A stretch of 64,000 nt of DNA. Origin: Bugula neritina (Eukaryota; Bryozoa; Gymnolaemata; Cheilostomatida; Bugulidae). Below, piece after piece: positions 1-11,000 of the stretch. Under the pieces are notes generated by a model. It was not told the DNA's origin. It saw only the letters and a list, made by a program, of their open reading frames with translations, and ran no database searches. How positions within the stretch are numbered: position 1 is the first letter of the stretch; every line of letters begins with the position of its first letter. The stretch is from contig OZ037772.1 of NCBI GenBank assembly GCA_964035545.1, positions 9,273,150 through 9,337,149 on the forward strand. The letters are read 5' to 3'. The translations under genes were made by a program, and so were the position numbers.

Positions 1-3000
1 TATATTTATTATTTTTAGATTAGACAATTTTATTTTTAGCTCTTGGAGTTGCCCTCTTTTCTGACCTTCAAGTTCTAAATTGATTTGGTCTCATGCAGCA
101 TAAAGGTACTTATATTTTAGACATATCAATTTTTCTAGCTTCATGATGCAATTTACAATTACATAAAAATATAGTTGCCTGTTAGATGACTTGAGATTTA
201 ATATTTTTCAAGTATATATACAATATTATCCAAAATAATTACACTCTCATGCCATTTTATGGTGAGAAACCTCTGATGGGAGGTTTTTTTTGTTAAAGTG
301 GTCTAAAGACTTATTCAGATTATGCACAGAAGAAATTATGACTGGATGCTCTTCCTATCATCACTAATCATGACCTTTTTATACTGGGATTCAAACCCAT
401 GACCCTACGTTTACTAAGTCAATGCACTAACCCCTAGACCACGGTTGCTCTCCATTCAGAATACTCACACTAATGCTACTATAATTACTGCCCCTCGGGC
501 TCTGTCCTCCAGTTTGTAGGGATAATCTATCTGGTGAACTATGAACTATAGGGGAAAACTGCTCATATGAAAGTCTTGGCAAATCTTCAAACTCTTTAGA
601 TTTCCTTCTTTGCAATCTTGGAAAAAACTTCCCTCCGCCTGAAAAATTTTGTATACATTTAGTTGTTTGTTTGTAGAACAAAATGGTTGCTTTGACTGTT
701 AAAAATATAATATTTGATTTACTTCTAAATTTTATAAACTTACGAAAGTTTATACTCACTATCACTGTGAGAAAACCCTGATGGAAAGGGTTTTTGTTAG
801 AAAGGGCTATAAAGGACTTATTTAGATGAGGCACAAGAGCAATTATGACTGGTCGCTCTTCCTAACACCACCAACGGCCTTTGTCGGGGTTTGAACCCAT
901 AACTTTGTGTTTACTAGGCAAGTGCTCTAACCCCTAACCTCTATATATTGCTAGCTAATTTTGATATCAAACTAGTACAGTCTGTATATATATCATATTT
1001 ATTTTAATATGTGTATTATATATTATAATCTTTGGGGTTTGTCCGGGTTCAAACCCATGACTTCATGTTCACAAAGCGAATACTTGAACCCCTAGACCAC
1101 GGCTGCTCCCTAACCTTTAGTTTTTATATGTAGATATAAAAATTAAATCATTTTTCTAGATAGCTTAAATATAGGCAATGATGAAATATAAGCACAATGT
1201 GATTATGAATTTTGTTCATAGACAACTCATACTTTTATTTGAAAATAAAATATTTTTTTGAAGCCAAGTGAATTTATATTAAAATTGTAAAGCTCATAAA
1301 ACTAGTTTCTCTTTAATGAAGACAAAGTTAAAGTTAATGTTTCCTTAACATTTTTGAAGCGAAATAAATCTGGAATAATTTTGAGTTTACAATTAGTTTC
1401 TATTCAAAGTAAATGAGTAGTTCCAGTATTTCCACTACAAAGTGGAAGCTTCTTTAACACAGGAAATATTTGTTCATTCACATTACTCATTAACTACTGT
1501 TCAGTGTTAACTTGTAGGAGTTTTCAAGTGGACTCATTGTGTAATACTATATGCATACAATTATTATGATAAGAATATTTAATAGTAAGACTTGACATTT
1601 AAATAACAAGATAATTACTTAGTGTAACATTCTATGCTATGTGAATGAACCTATAACCACTCTAGGACTTGTTAAATCAAATAGTTTTTCATTGTGTGCT
1701 TGTGATAATGTTACAGAAAAAGTTGAAGCAGTTTAAATTTGAAATAATAAATATTTTATGAAGTTTGTTTTGTTAATGTAATGTGAGCTAAATACGTCAG
1801 TCAAGTGTTGGTTGTGGGGTTTAGTTTTGTTCAAGTGTTGATTCTACTTGCTATTGTCAAGTGGTTAATTTAGAAGTTGAAAGTGGCCCATGTTATTACA
1901 ATACTCATAACAATAAAATTTTCATTATTTTAATCTAACACTTGATTTTGCAATAATAATGTTTAAGCAGACACAGAATTTTATTTTTCATACGTTATAA
2001 GCAAAAACTTTAGCATTTTTAAAGTATAGTCTTTGAAAATAAAATATGGTATAAATAGGTACTATATTTAAGCCCTAATATACAATATAGTGCAATATAA
2101 ATAGTGTACTACAATATAATATATAATATAGTGTCACAATATAAAATATTGTACTATGGCATATAATATAGTGTACTGTAGTATGTATTATAATGTGCAA
2201 TATAACATTATATGCTAAGTGTATAATATGATCTATAATGTAGTGCAAGATAGAGTCATATAACATAGTGTATATAGTATAAAATAACATAGTGTTTCCT
2301 AATATATAGTGTAAAATAATATATAATGTATTGTAATATATTCTAGTGCAATATAATATATAGTATAACATCATATTGTGAGATGTAATAGCAATATAAT
2401 ATATACAATATTTTCTACTATATAATATATGTAATATAGTGTAATATGACATAGTATGATACAATATAGTATAATGTAATATAGTAATGTATAACACAGT
2501 ACAAGACTATACCTGGTAACTTCATGGAACTCAGGCTAACAAAGGTGACTGGATACGGGTCAACTGGAGAGGCAGCGTCACCATCTTCTGACTCAGAGAT
2601 CTTTGGCAATGAAGACCATCTTGCCGGCTTTTCACTCGTAGATTTCAAATCTAGACACACAAATTTTGACAAATCAAAACAGATCTGAATATGTGATGAG
2701 TTAAAAATCATAACAAACCAGAGCAGGGGCGGACAACTTCTTTTGCGTGAGAGCTAAATTCAGAAGTCAACCATTACAAAGGGCCACATAATTGTACATA
2801 TGTACGTTAGATTTTATTATAATAAAGAAATTTGCCACCAAATCTATGCTGTGCTAATTGGAATGCATATAGCAGTTTTAGTGATCTTGGGCAGTAAAAG
2901 GGCTACTGAAAAATGGACAAAGAGCCACAGGTGGCCCTGGGGCCCTCAGTTGTCTACCCCTGAACTAAAGCTATAAAATTTGAAATTCCCTGAGGCCCCT

Positions 3001-4261
3001 TGTTACCCACCCTTGAACTAAAAAAACTTCAAATGAGCTCATTATAGGCTACAAATAGAAATACTCTGCTTGGATTTTGCTCCATTGGTTTTTCACTAAT
3101 ATTATTTATAAGAGTACACAATAGATCCAAAACACATAATAAACTGATCACTAATGTTAAAACATCAAGAGCAATAACATAAAGCATTGAAAATGACAAT
3201 TTTGCAATAAAATGTAAGGCAAAAATTTTAATTGAAAGATTTTGAAGCTATATAATTAAATTAAGGTTAATATATATATCATAAAAATATATATATTTAA
3301 ATATGTTTTTTTTCACCTAAGTTTGACTACTTACAGTATATATATCAAACATATTATGGTTAATTAAATTCATATGTATAAGATTGGTATTGCATGGTAA
3401 CTCCATTTACCTTGAATCCTGTTGGTAAGCTTAGACTGAGTAACCTGTAATTTCTTTATTTGATGAGCAAGGGACGCCTCCGTAGCCTTCTGTACACTTT
3501 CCAAGTCCCTATCAGTCTTAGCCGTTGACTGATAACTCTGGCGCCGTTGAAAGGAAATTGCCTGAAATTATTGTATCTAAATAAATAGTTGATTGGCATG
3601 TGGGGGTAAATTTAAAGTTATATTTTCAAGTAGTGTTGGTGCCTGCAAATATTTACACTCTGAGAAGATTATTATAAGTCAAATCTTAATGATATTTCTA
3701 CATCTAAATTATATGGGCTGAAACCTAAAGCTTTCAATATTAAATTTGATTTATATATAGCATAATGTTTTAGATGAACTAACAAGAATGCTTTACACAT
3801 AACACACACACACACGCACACACACGCACACACACGCACGCACGCACGCACGCACACACGCACACACGCACAGGCACGCACACGCACGCGCACACACACG
3901 CACACACACGCACACACACGCACACACACGCACACACACGCACACACACGCACACATATACTATAATATCTAAGTAGTTTTTAAAAGTATTAAATATCCT
4001 TTTTTTTCAACAAATTCATTATATATAATTCTTGCATGTATAGTATTAAAGCAAAATTAAAATTATTATAGTATTATGGATAGGTGCATAGTTTTACCTC
4101 AAAGTCTCTCCTTTCATCAGAGTCCTTAAAAGGCACAGCATGCTTTGTATTATTCATCATACAATTCTACAAAAATCATATCATGTTCATTTCAATATTA
4201 TATATTCTTCTCATTAAATAATATAACATATCATACCATTCTGTTAGTATTGTTGCCAAGT
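1..4261 (-). CDS. Unrecognised coiled-coil-like gene, 3' part beyond the left edge (exons 4237-4261?, 4098-4166, 3411-3561, 2513-2650, 1-89?)
   Basis: I do not recognise this gene. Reading the minus strand, three exons have good AG acceptors and GT donors and join in one open frame: 4166-4098 (69 nt, phase 0 to 0), 3561-3411 (151 nt, 0 to 1) and 2650-2513 (138 nt, 1 to 1). A 25-nt exon at 4261-4237 may precede them. A fifth stretch, 89 to 1, has an AG acceptor in the matching phase and stays open to the window edge. The peptide is hydrophilic. The 3561-3411 exon (for example [18 protein letters not shown]) and the 89-1 exon ([18 protein letters not shown]) look heptad-like. The 2650-2513 exon is Ser/Pro/Asp-rich and probably disordered. 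A possible start is the ATG ATG pair in the 4166-4098 exon, but upstream coding exons are not excluded. It is divergent to the laminin gene. Existence of the three core exons is fairly sure; function is unknown. Confidence 0.55.
243..450 (-). mobile_element. tRNA-derived SINE copy 1
   Basis: On the minus strand the copy begins with a tRNA-like head: A-box-like TGGTCTAGGGG, then a B-box (here GGGTTTGAATCCC). The body follows, containing a GGAAGAGCATCCAGTCATAAT-type core, CTGAATAAGTC, AAAACC...CATCAGAGGTTTCTC and the terminal ATGG. The same architecture recurs at least nine times in the window. Confidence 0.75.
738..950 (-). mobile_element. tRNA-derived SINE copy 2
   Basis: Same family, minus orientation, near full length. 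The 3' ACTTTCGTAAGTTT-like tail side lies at 738-760. The core words (GAGCAATTATGACTGG and CTCTTCCTAACACCACC in + strand reading) and the B-box (GGGTTTGAACCC in + strand reading) are visible. Confidence 0.75.
1032..1111 (-). mobile_element. Truncated SINE, tRNA-like head only
   Basis: Only the tRNA-related head of the family is present: B-box GGTTTGAACCC and A-box TGGTCTAGGGG on the minus strand. The body is missing. Confidence 0.6.
2040..2510. repeat. AT-rich degenerate repeat (ATATAATATAGTG-like words)
   Basis: Irregular repetition of ATATAATATAGT and TATAGTGTA words over about 470 bp, ending directly beside the splice donor of the 2650-2513 exon. A similar but weaker tract (TAATATAAATG words) lies at 4470-4660. 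Confidence 0.6.
3802..3954. repeat. CA/CG microsatellite (CACACG / CGCA mixed)
   Basis: About 150 bp of alternating purine-pyrimidine sequence. CACACACACG is repeated at the right, with CGCACGCACG in the middle. The Cys/Val-rich minus-strand frame across it is a repeat artefact. It lies in an intron of the minus-strand gene. Confidence 0.85.
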
Positions 4262-5844
4262 CTAAACACACAAAATCTGTCAAATCAAAGTATGGGAATA
4301 TTATGAGCTATAATAATAATTTATTAAGTAAACCAAAATTATTAGAATTAAGGAAATCTTTTAATACTATATGATCACCAGATTACATAGTATTTTGAAT
4401 TACTGTTATTTTTAACAGTAAGAAAATCTCTTATTTCCTTATTAAAATAATAATTTGATTGAAATATATTTTAATACAATATAATATAAATGTAATATTG
4501 TAATATAAATATAATATAAGACAGTATAAATGTAATATGTTATGAATGTAATATGTTATAAATGTAAAATGATAATGTACGTAAATGTAATAAAATATAA
4601 ATGTAATATAATATTATAAATGTAATATAAACATTATCAATATAATATAATATAATATAATCAGACTTCAACCAGAATGCCTTTGAAATCCGCCAATACC
4701 TTACAAGTTGAGTGATAGATAGTGGTTTTTAGTTCACAACCAGCTGTTACTCCCTTGTAGGTCATGATGGAATAAAGTTTATATATCGTTTACTTTAATA
4801 TATACTGTGTAATATACTAACTAAGATAATTTTCTTCAGTGATTATAAACTGATGCACTGAAATTAACTTTACGCAATGATTAAGCTGCAAGATGCAAAG
4901 TTTTTAATGAAATAGTTGACCAATAAAATGATTAGCTACAGAAAAGTAATCATAACCCAAGCCTTCAGAAAAAAGAAAAAAAAATCAATGCATGAAAAAA
5001 CAAAATAAAAGCACTTGCTTTTGTTTATGTCACATTTCACTTACAATTCATAAATGTCAACGCTTGCCTGAGTCACTGCAGTGTATGTATAGTTGTTCAA
5101 TGATGTATTCGATTCTATAACAACTGCATATGTATACAGCATTGAAATGAATAGAATGGTTATCAAAATGAATGAATATTTACATAAATATACAGGCCCT
5201 ACGTCATTCATATGAGCTCAAACAGCAAAATATTATTACAATCATAGTTCTAGGCCCAGTTGCTTGTTGTTGGCTAGTTTTTATCAGTTTAAATACAATA
5301 TAGCAGTATAATAAAGCATTCAGTCATTCTTATACTTGTGTCAATAACTTTCTTTGACACAGTATGATAAAAAGCAAAGGTAATGATTTATATTACATAC
5401 GAGTATAGTATACTTTGGTCTAACAAAAGCAGAGAGCATAATAACGTCATATTATATGATTTTCAATGAGTTGAGAGTGAATTTTACTGCAGTCAGCAAA
5501 TTAATAGATGACAGGAAACTGATGATTTATGCTGCCAAAGTTTAAATTTCAACACTTGCATGGGCCATAGTTTGTATATTAATAAGAGTTATTTCAACTT
5601 TTTTACTAAATTACTATGTAAAGATAACTTCAGGTAAAGCTGGCTTGAAGTCTCAAGCAGTAAAACCTGTGTCTTTTAAATATAAAATATTATTTAGTTA
5701 AAAAATGATGTAATTGGATTATATTTAATTTAATTCTTGTTTTATTTAATTGGTTGATTAGTTATTAGTTGTCTATAAGAGGTGTTTCAATTCGACAGGT
5801 TAATTGACTTACATTTAAATATGTTCCATATTACTATAATATAT

Positions 5845-5869
5845 AGGACTACTATATTATAGTAGTCCT
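5845..5869. repeat. Perfect 12-bp inverted repeat with 1-nt centre
   Basis: AGGACTACTATA, one base, then its exact reverse complement. It could form a hairpin or mark a short palindromic site. No flanking terminal repeats of a transposon were seen. Confidence 0.7.
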
Positions 5870-6248
5870 TAAGCATACTAGGGAGTTGTTGCATCTTGAA
5901 AATTCTAATTTATATTATGTAACCATATTTTGTTATACAAACACTAACTATTCAATGGTTATCATATTATACTAATGTGTAATTTATAAAGGTATTTTAG
6001 CAAATTATTATAATGTTTTTATATATTACATTTAATAGAATATTACATTATGATTTTTATATAGTATTATAATATATTATTGCATCATAACTTTATATTG
6101 TTGAGATAATGCTATTCCCTTATAATATTATATGAATTTTATTATTTTATAATATCATAAGATTATAATATATAATACACATATGATACATATGATATAT
6201 ATACACAGAGTATACTAGTTAAATATTAAAATTAGCTAACAATATATA

Positions 6249-6451
6249 GAGGCTAGGGGTTAAGGCACTTGCCTGGTATAACACGAAGTTATTGGTTCAA
6301 ACCCTGACGAAGGCCATTGGTGATGTTAGGAAGAGCATCCAGTCATAGTTGCTCCTGTGTCTCATCTGAATAAGTCCTTAGCCCAATTTAACAAAAACCC
6401 TTTCTATCAGGATCGTTTCTCACAGGGATGGTGACTATAAACTTGTGTGAG
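6249..6451 (+). mobile_element. tRNA-derived SINE copy, plus orientation
   Basis: Full-length copy: GGCTAGGGGTTAAGGCACTT head, B-box TTGGTTCAAACCC, core GTTAGGAAGAGCATCCAGTC, CTGAATAAGTCC, AAAACCCTTT and a 3' end GGGATGGTGACTATAAACTT. About 200 bp. Confidence 0.8.
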
Positions 6452-7197
6452 TTTTACGTAGAGACAATCATCGTTAGTTAGGCCAATTAACTACATAATA
6501 ACTAATAATATATTTACGTATATCTTTATTAGAAAAAGTATCCTTAAATATGTTTAAACTAAAGTGAGAGATTTGCACATCAATGATGCATGCAGTACAG
6601 AATAAATCAGAAAAGTATAAAATGGTAATAAAATATACTTGATAAGATAGACAGTGTAGCTGAGAACATAACTCCCAAATTAAAAAAACTAGTAAAATAA
6701 GTATGAGTTAATTTTGTATAAATCATTAATTCTAATAAAAACAGTATTTTTATTTCATAATAATTAATATTTTTATTATTTTAGTATGCTTTTTCATAAT
6801 GAAATATTGAAAAAATTTTATGCAGTTTTATTTTGATAAATTTACACAATATTATATGATTGTAGTACTTTATTATAGCTATATATAATTTACTGCTTGT
6901 ATTATTTTAGACAGAACCATAAGCAACATAGTGTTATAATTGCTATAGAAGTGAATTTTTATCTACAGTGAATGTGCTTATAGATAACATAAAAATAACA
7001 ACTCCAATATGCAATACTAATATAAATTTGAATTAAAATTGCACATGCGCTTGGATAGTCTGCACAATGAAAAAGGAAGCCATTAAATGGGTTTGTATCT
7101 AAAAATAACTAATTCAGTATTCTACAATCATGATCCTTGTTTTTGAAAAAGCCTACGTTCTAGATGGAAAATGAGCAAAGGAAGTTATTTTAAATAC

Positions 7198-7285
7198 CTT
7201 TGGCTATTGAAGTTTCTCCACTACTGCACCTGGCAAATGGTTTGTGTAAGATCAACTTTTCACCAGTAGCATTTTTAACTTCCAT
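7198..7285 (-). CDS. Possible first coding exon of the minus-strand coiled-coil gene
   Basis: On the minus strand an ATG at 7285 opens 29 codons (MEVKNATGEKLILHKPFAR...) and reaches a GT donor (CCAAAG|gtattt) in phase 1. It lies head-to-head with the laminin start about 0.8 kb away. Its phase does not join directly to the 25-nt exon at 4261-4237 or to 4166-4098 without a stop, so an unseen exon would be needed. It may equally be chance. Confidence 0.2.
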
Positions 7286-7359
7286 TAGTTGAGACCTGCA
7301 CTCAAACATTACGCCATTTGGTGACTAATCATAGGCCCTATTTATGTAGACTAAACCCG

Positions 7360-7543
7360 CGCAAGTTGATAGTCCCCATACCTGTGAGAAACCCCTGATG
7401 GAAGAGGTTTTTTCGTTGAATCGGGCTAAGGACTTATTCAGATGGCCTTTATTGGGGGAGGGGGGGGGGGGGGGGTTCTAACCCATGATTTGTGTTTACT
7501 AAGCAAACGCTCTAACCCCTAGACCCTAGACCACAGCTGCTCC
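7360..7543 (-). mobile_element. tRNA-derived SINE copy with internal deletion and poly-G insert
   Basis: The 3' end (CTATCAACTTGCGC on the minus strand), the CTGAATAAGTCC region and the tRNA-like head are present. Part of the core is replaced by a G run at about 7457-7476 on the + strand. The head also duplicates CTAGACC. Confidence 0.7.
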
Positions 7544-8093
7544 CAGTGGATAATCAAATGAATATAGACCTCTTAATCTACATATTCTGGCAACACAATT
7601 ATATTATCATTTTGGCTTTGCTGCAGAAGAAGTTGGCAGTAGACATATTGTGGTGCAACACGTTATGTAACCAGTTAGATAATTGGTCAAATTGTGAAAA
7701 GATTTACTCTATGGCATTCAATGCATACTATGTTGTTAGTCATAGCTTTTACTACTGATGAAGTGTTGATGTTTATGATCGTAATTTAGATCAAATCAGT
7801 GGGCTAATTACTCACCTGCGATTTAGGCTGCACGTGTAAAGTTACTTATAATTCGTTAACATTCTGGTCACTCAACCAATAAACAGCCGTAATGTTGAGT
7901 TTGATCATCCACAGGCACTACACGATGAACAAGAAGGCGTTTGTCTAATGCTTGCCTAATAGAGTGAGTGCGGACACATGTTGGTTGTTGCCGTCAGATT
8001 TCCAGCGCAGCTACATGCAAATTGCCACCTTCTGACAGCTTACACCTGCTGCCTGGTTTCAGTACGTGTAGTAGTGCAGTGAAGGTATTCAAC

Positions 8094-11000
8094 ATGGCTG
8101 CCCTTGCTACCACAGAAAAGGTATTGCTAGTGATTTTGTTTGTAAGTGACTTGGCGGCTGCACAAAACAGACTTTCACCGTGCTATGACTCACAGAAAAA
8201 ACCACTTCGATGTGAACCCATCTTTTCAAATCCTGCCTTCGGACTACCTGTAAGTAGGCTGTATTCATAATGATTGTTTTGATCAGATGAAATCAAATTC
8301 AAATTGAGTAACTATTTCTACAATAAAAATATTTAATAAGATTTGTTATTATAAATTTTTAAAGCTGCTTTTATTTATAAACTGCAGATAAATTTTAGCC
8401 TAAAAGTACAATATGCACAAGTTAGTGTTACCAGTATTTTGGAAATAAAATTTGATTATCTTAAAAAGCATTATCATTATGATTATGTACTTGTAGTACC
8501 TACTACAGTACTAGTAGTACCACTTGTAATTTCATTAATTAAGACTGGCAAGCACTATTGAAAAACAAAAACCCTGTAATGTATGCGGCTTCTTGAGTTT
8601 TACAAAAACACACGTAATTTAGTTTTCTTTTCTAAAATCTAAACATATTTAATTTTCAATGCTGTACTGTTCTTATCATTAACATTTTTTAATTTGTGAA
8701 TGCTTATATTTAAAATTTTGAATTTGATTTGAGTAATTAAATTCCAATATTATTGCAAACAATTAGATTTAATTTCATGAGTTGCAAATACCTTTCCAGA
8801 TAGATGCAACCAACACTTGTGGCGAGTTGGTAAGAACTGATCCGTATGGCCAGTTTTACGGACCTTTGAAACTAGAAAGCTTTAGAAGATTTTACCGACA
8901 GACTGGTGCTACTGGAGCCACCAAAGACAGCGACTACTGTGATGCCAACGCTGCCGATCCATCTAAACGACATCCTCCTAAAAACATGGTGGACTTGGAT
9001 GGTGGGTAGAACTCATTTAAGAGCAGTAGTGGAGAAATTGAGATAGCCTAATTTCCTTAATATTATTAAATTTTAGTTTGGGTGTTGAACATAACTTCTT
9101 ATGCTACATTTTTAATTTAGAACACAGGCTTTTCTCAATTTCTTCATTACTGCACCTACCTCGTAGAACTAAATAATTTTTTTTGTTCACTAAGTTGATG
9201 TTCACATCAGCTGCCTTTTACCAGAATAAAGAAAGTATCTTTTGTTCTTTTAGACATCAATTTGTCTGTAGACTTCAAGCCTTCTCTGTTCCAAATAATG
9301 GCAGATTTTAGCTTAACTTTTCATATGCTTTATTTAAAGAATTGTTCTCCTAATTTTGGCAATAATTCCGCTAAACTCAGACTTCCCATTTTGCTGTCTA
9401 AAGAAAATTGCCTTGCTACCAGCTGATATGTTTATATAACTGCTGCCTGGTCAAATATAGCTGACTTGAAGAAAGACTAGTGTTGGCTGTCTAATTAGAC
9501 AGCCAAGGTGGCATTTTCAGTTGTAACAGTAATTATAGTAGATTGGCAGTGCAATTAAGATGTTTCACTGGAATAATAATTCCGATGCTCCTTTAGATGT
9601 ATTTTTTAGTAAATGTATATTTTGACTCAGTTTAAATGTTTGTCTGCATGAGTTCGTAGTTGTTAGAATATAAAAATGAGTATGAAAAGGTATATTGGTA
9701 AAATTATTAGATGGTTTGGAAGATGCGATGTTAGTGCATTGTGAAATTATGTTCTTCAACATAGCAGAGCGTACTGCAGCATTATAAAAGTTATCGTTGC
9801 AGCCATGCAACAGATTTTTGTCTTTTATATCAAAAGAATTATTTTGAATGAATCTGTTTAAATACTAGGGTAAAATTTATAGTGTATGTCAAAATTTTCA
9901 ATGCTGAAAGTTATAAATAGCTAAAGATGATTAAAAACATAAAGTACTCCCTAAGGCTTGCTAACATCTGCCCAGCAAGTTGATATAGCAGCAGGCATCA
10001 CCTTGGCTGATTGTAAGTTCAATAGGCAGCATCATCTCCGGCAGCAGGCAGGTAGTAGTAGGTCAGCACTAACTTGACACTGACTAATATAGCTCTATCT
10101 GCCTGGTTCCTGCCATATTTATGGGTTCTAAAGGGGGGGTTGAAATGCGTGCCCAGTACTGTGCTAAGTATCAGGTTTCCCTATGGCTAAGAATGGAATA
10201 AGAAGTATGTCCTATATGATTAGATTAACTGACCACATATAAACAAAGAGTACAATGAATCTAGTGATGGTTTGCTAGCTCAAATGAAGTGGGTCTTTAT
10301 TAGTAATTAAACAAAAGATTCTATGTTTAATTACTGAAGTTTGTGTAAATATCGGCAATGTAGTTTTATTGACCCAAGTCCAAGTTGTTGGAGTCCTTGC
10401 ATCATCAGAAATGAATTTTAAACAAATATTGTTACATCTTTAGAATAATATAGTTGTAACATAGTGGAGTTGAGGTGACAGTTTCAATGCTAGCTGTCCT
10501 GGTAGATCATTCAATTCTATTTCAGTTTTAATTTTTAGTTAGTAATTAAAATGCTGCCAAAATGAATAATTTTTATGTGTATAATTATTCACAGAGTGGG
10601 ACTGGAGTTATTTAATATTTTGAAAATTATTTTTGTTTTCAGCTGGACACAACAAAACATGGTGGCAGAGTATTACACTGTATGAATACAAGGAGAGAGA
10701 AATTGGGGACATGGTACAGGCTTCAATCACATTGCATCTGGGTATGTTTTATTAGTAAACTATATATATTCATTTCGTGTGTGTGACTCTAAGTGGGATT
10801 GTGACTTTGAGTGCGCCTGGATATGACTGTGACTGTGAGTGTGAGTGTGAGACTGTGGGTATGATTGTGACTTTGGATGTTTGAGAGTGAGACTGTAACT
10901 GTGCTTGTGAGCTCACTAACGATACAAGTATGATTCATATGTCGAAGCGTTTGCGATGATTACTATTATGCCAGACATCCAAATGTCTCATATTTTCAAG

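Larger units (their letters stand above)
90..2512. other. Intron or intergenic stretch with SINE copies and an AT-rich tract
   Basis: No convincing coding exon is visible here apart from those listed nearby. It holds three minus-oriented SINE copies (243-450, 738-950, 1032-1111) and a strongly AT-rich, low-complexity tract at about 2040-2510 built from short TATAATATAGTG-like words. The long apparent reading frames in the AT tract are compositional artefacts. Confidence 0.6.
4262..8093. other. Gap between the minus-strand gene and laminin: SINEs and AT-rich DNA
   Basis: About 3.8 kb with no supported coding exon apart from the weak candidate at 7198-7285. It contains a perfect short palindrome (5845-5869), a plus-oriented SINE (6249-6451) and a minus-oriented SINE with an internal poly-G run (7360-7543). 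The laminin promoter should lie near its right end; I see no clear TATA box. Confidence 0.5.

Noticed and set aside
427-834. 135-codon minus-strand frame
   Set aside because: Runs across two SINE copies; no domain and no splice context.
2075-2497. 140-codon Tyr/Ile-rich minus frame
   Set aside because: Artefact of AT-rich low-complexity sequence.
3672-3953. Cys/Val-rich frame
   Set aside because: Translation of a CA/CG microsatellite.
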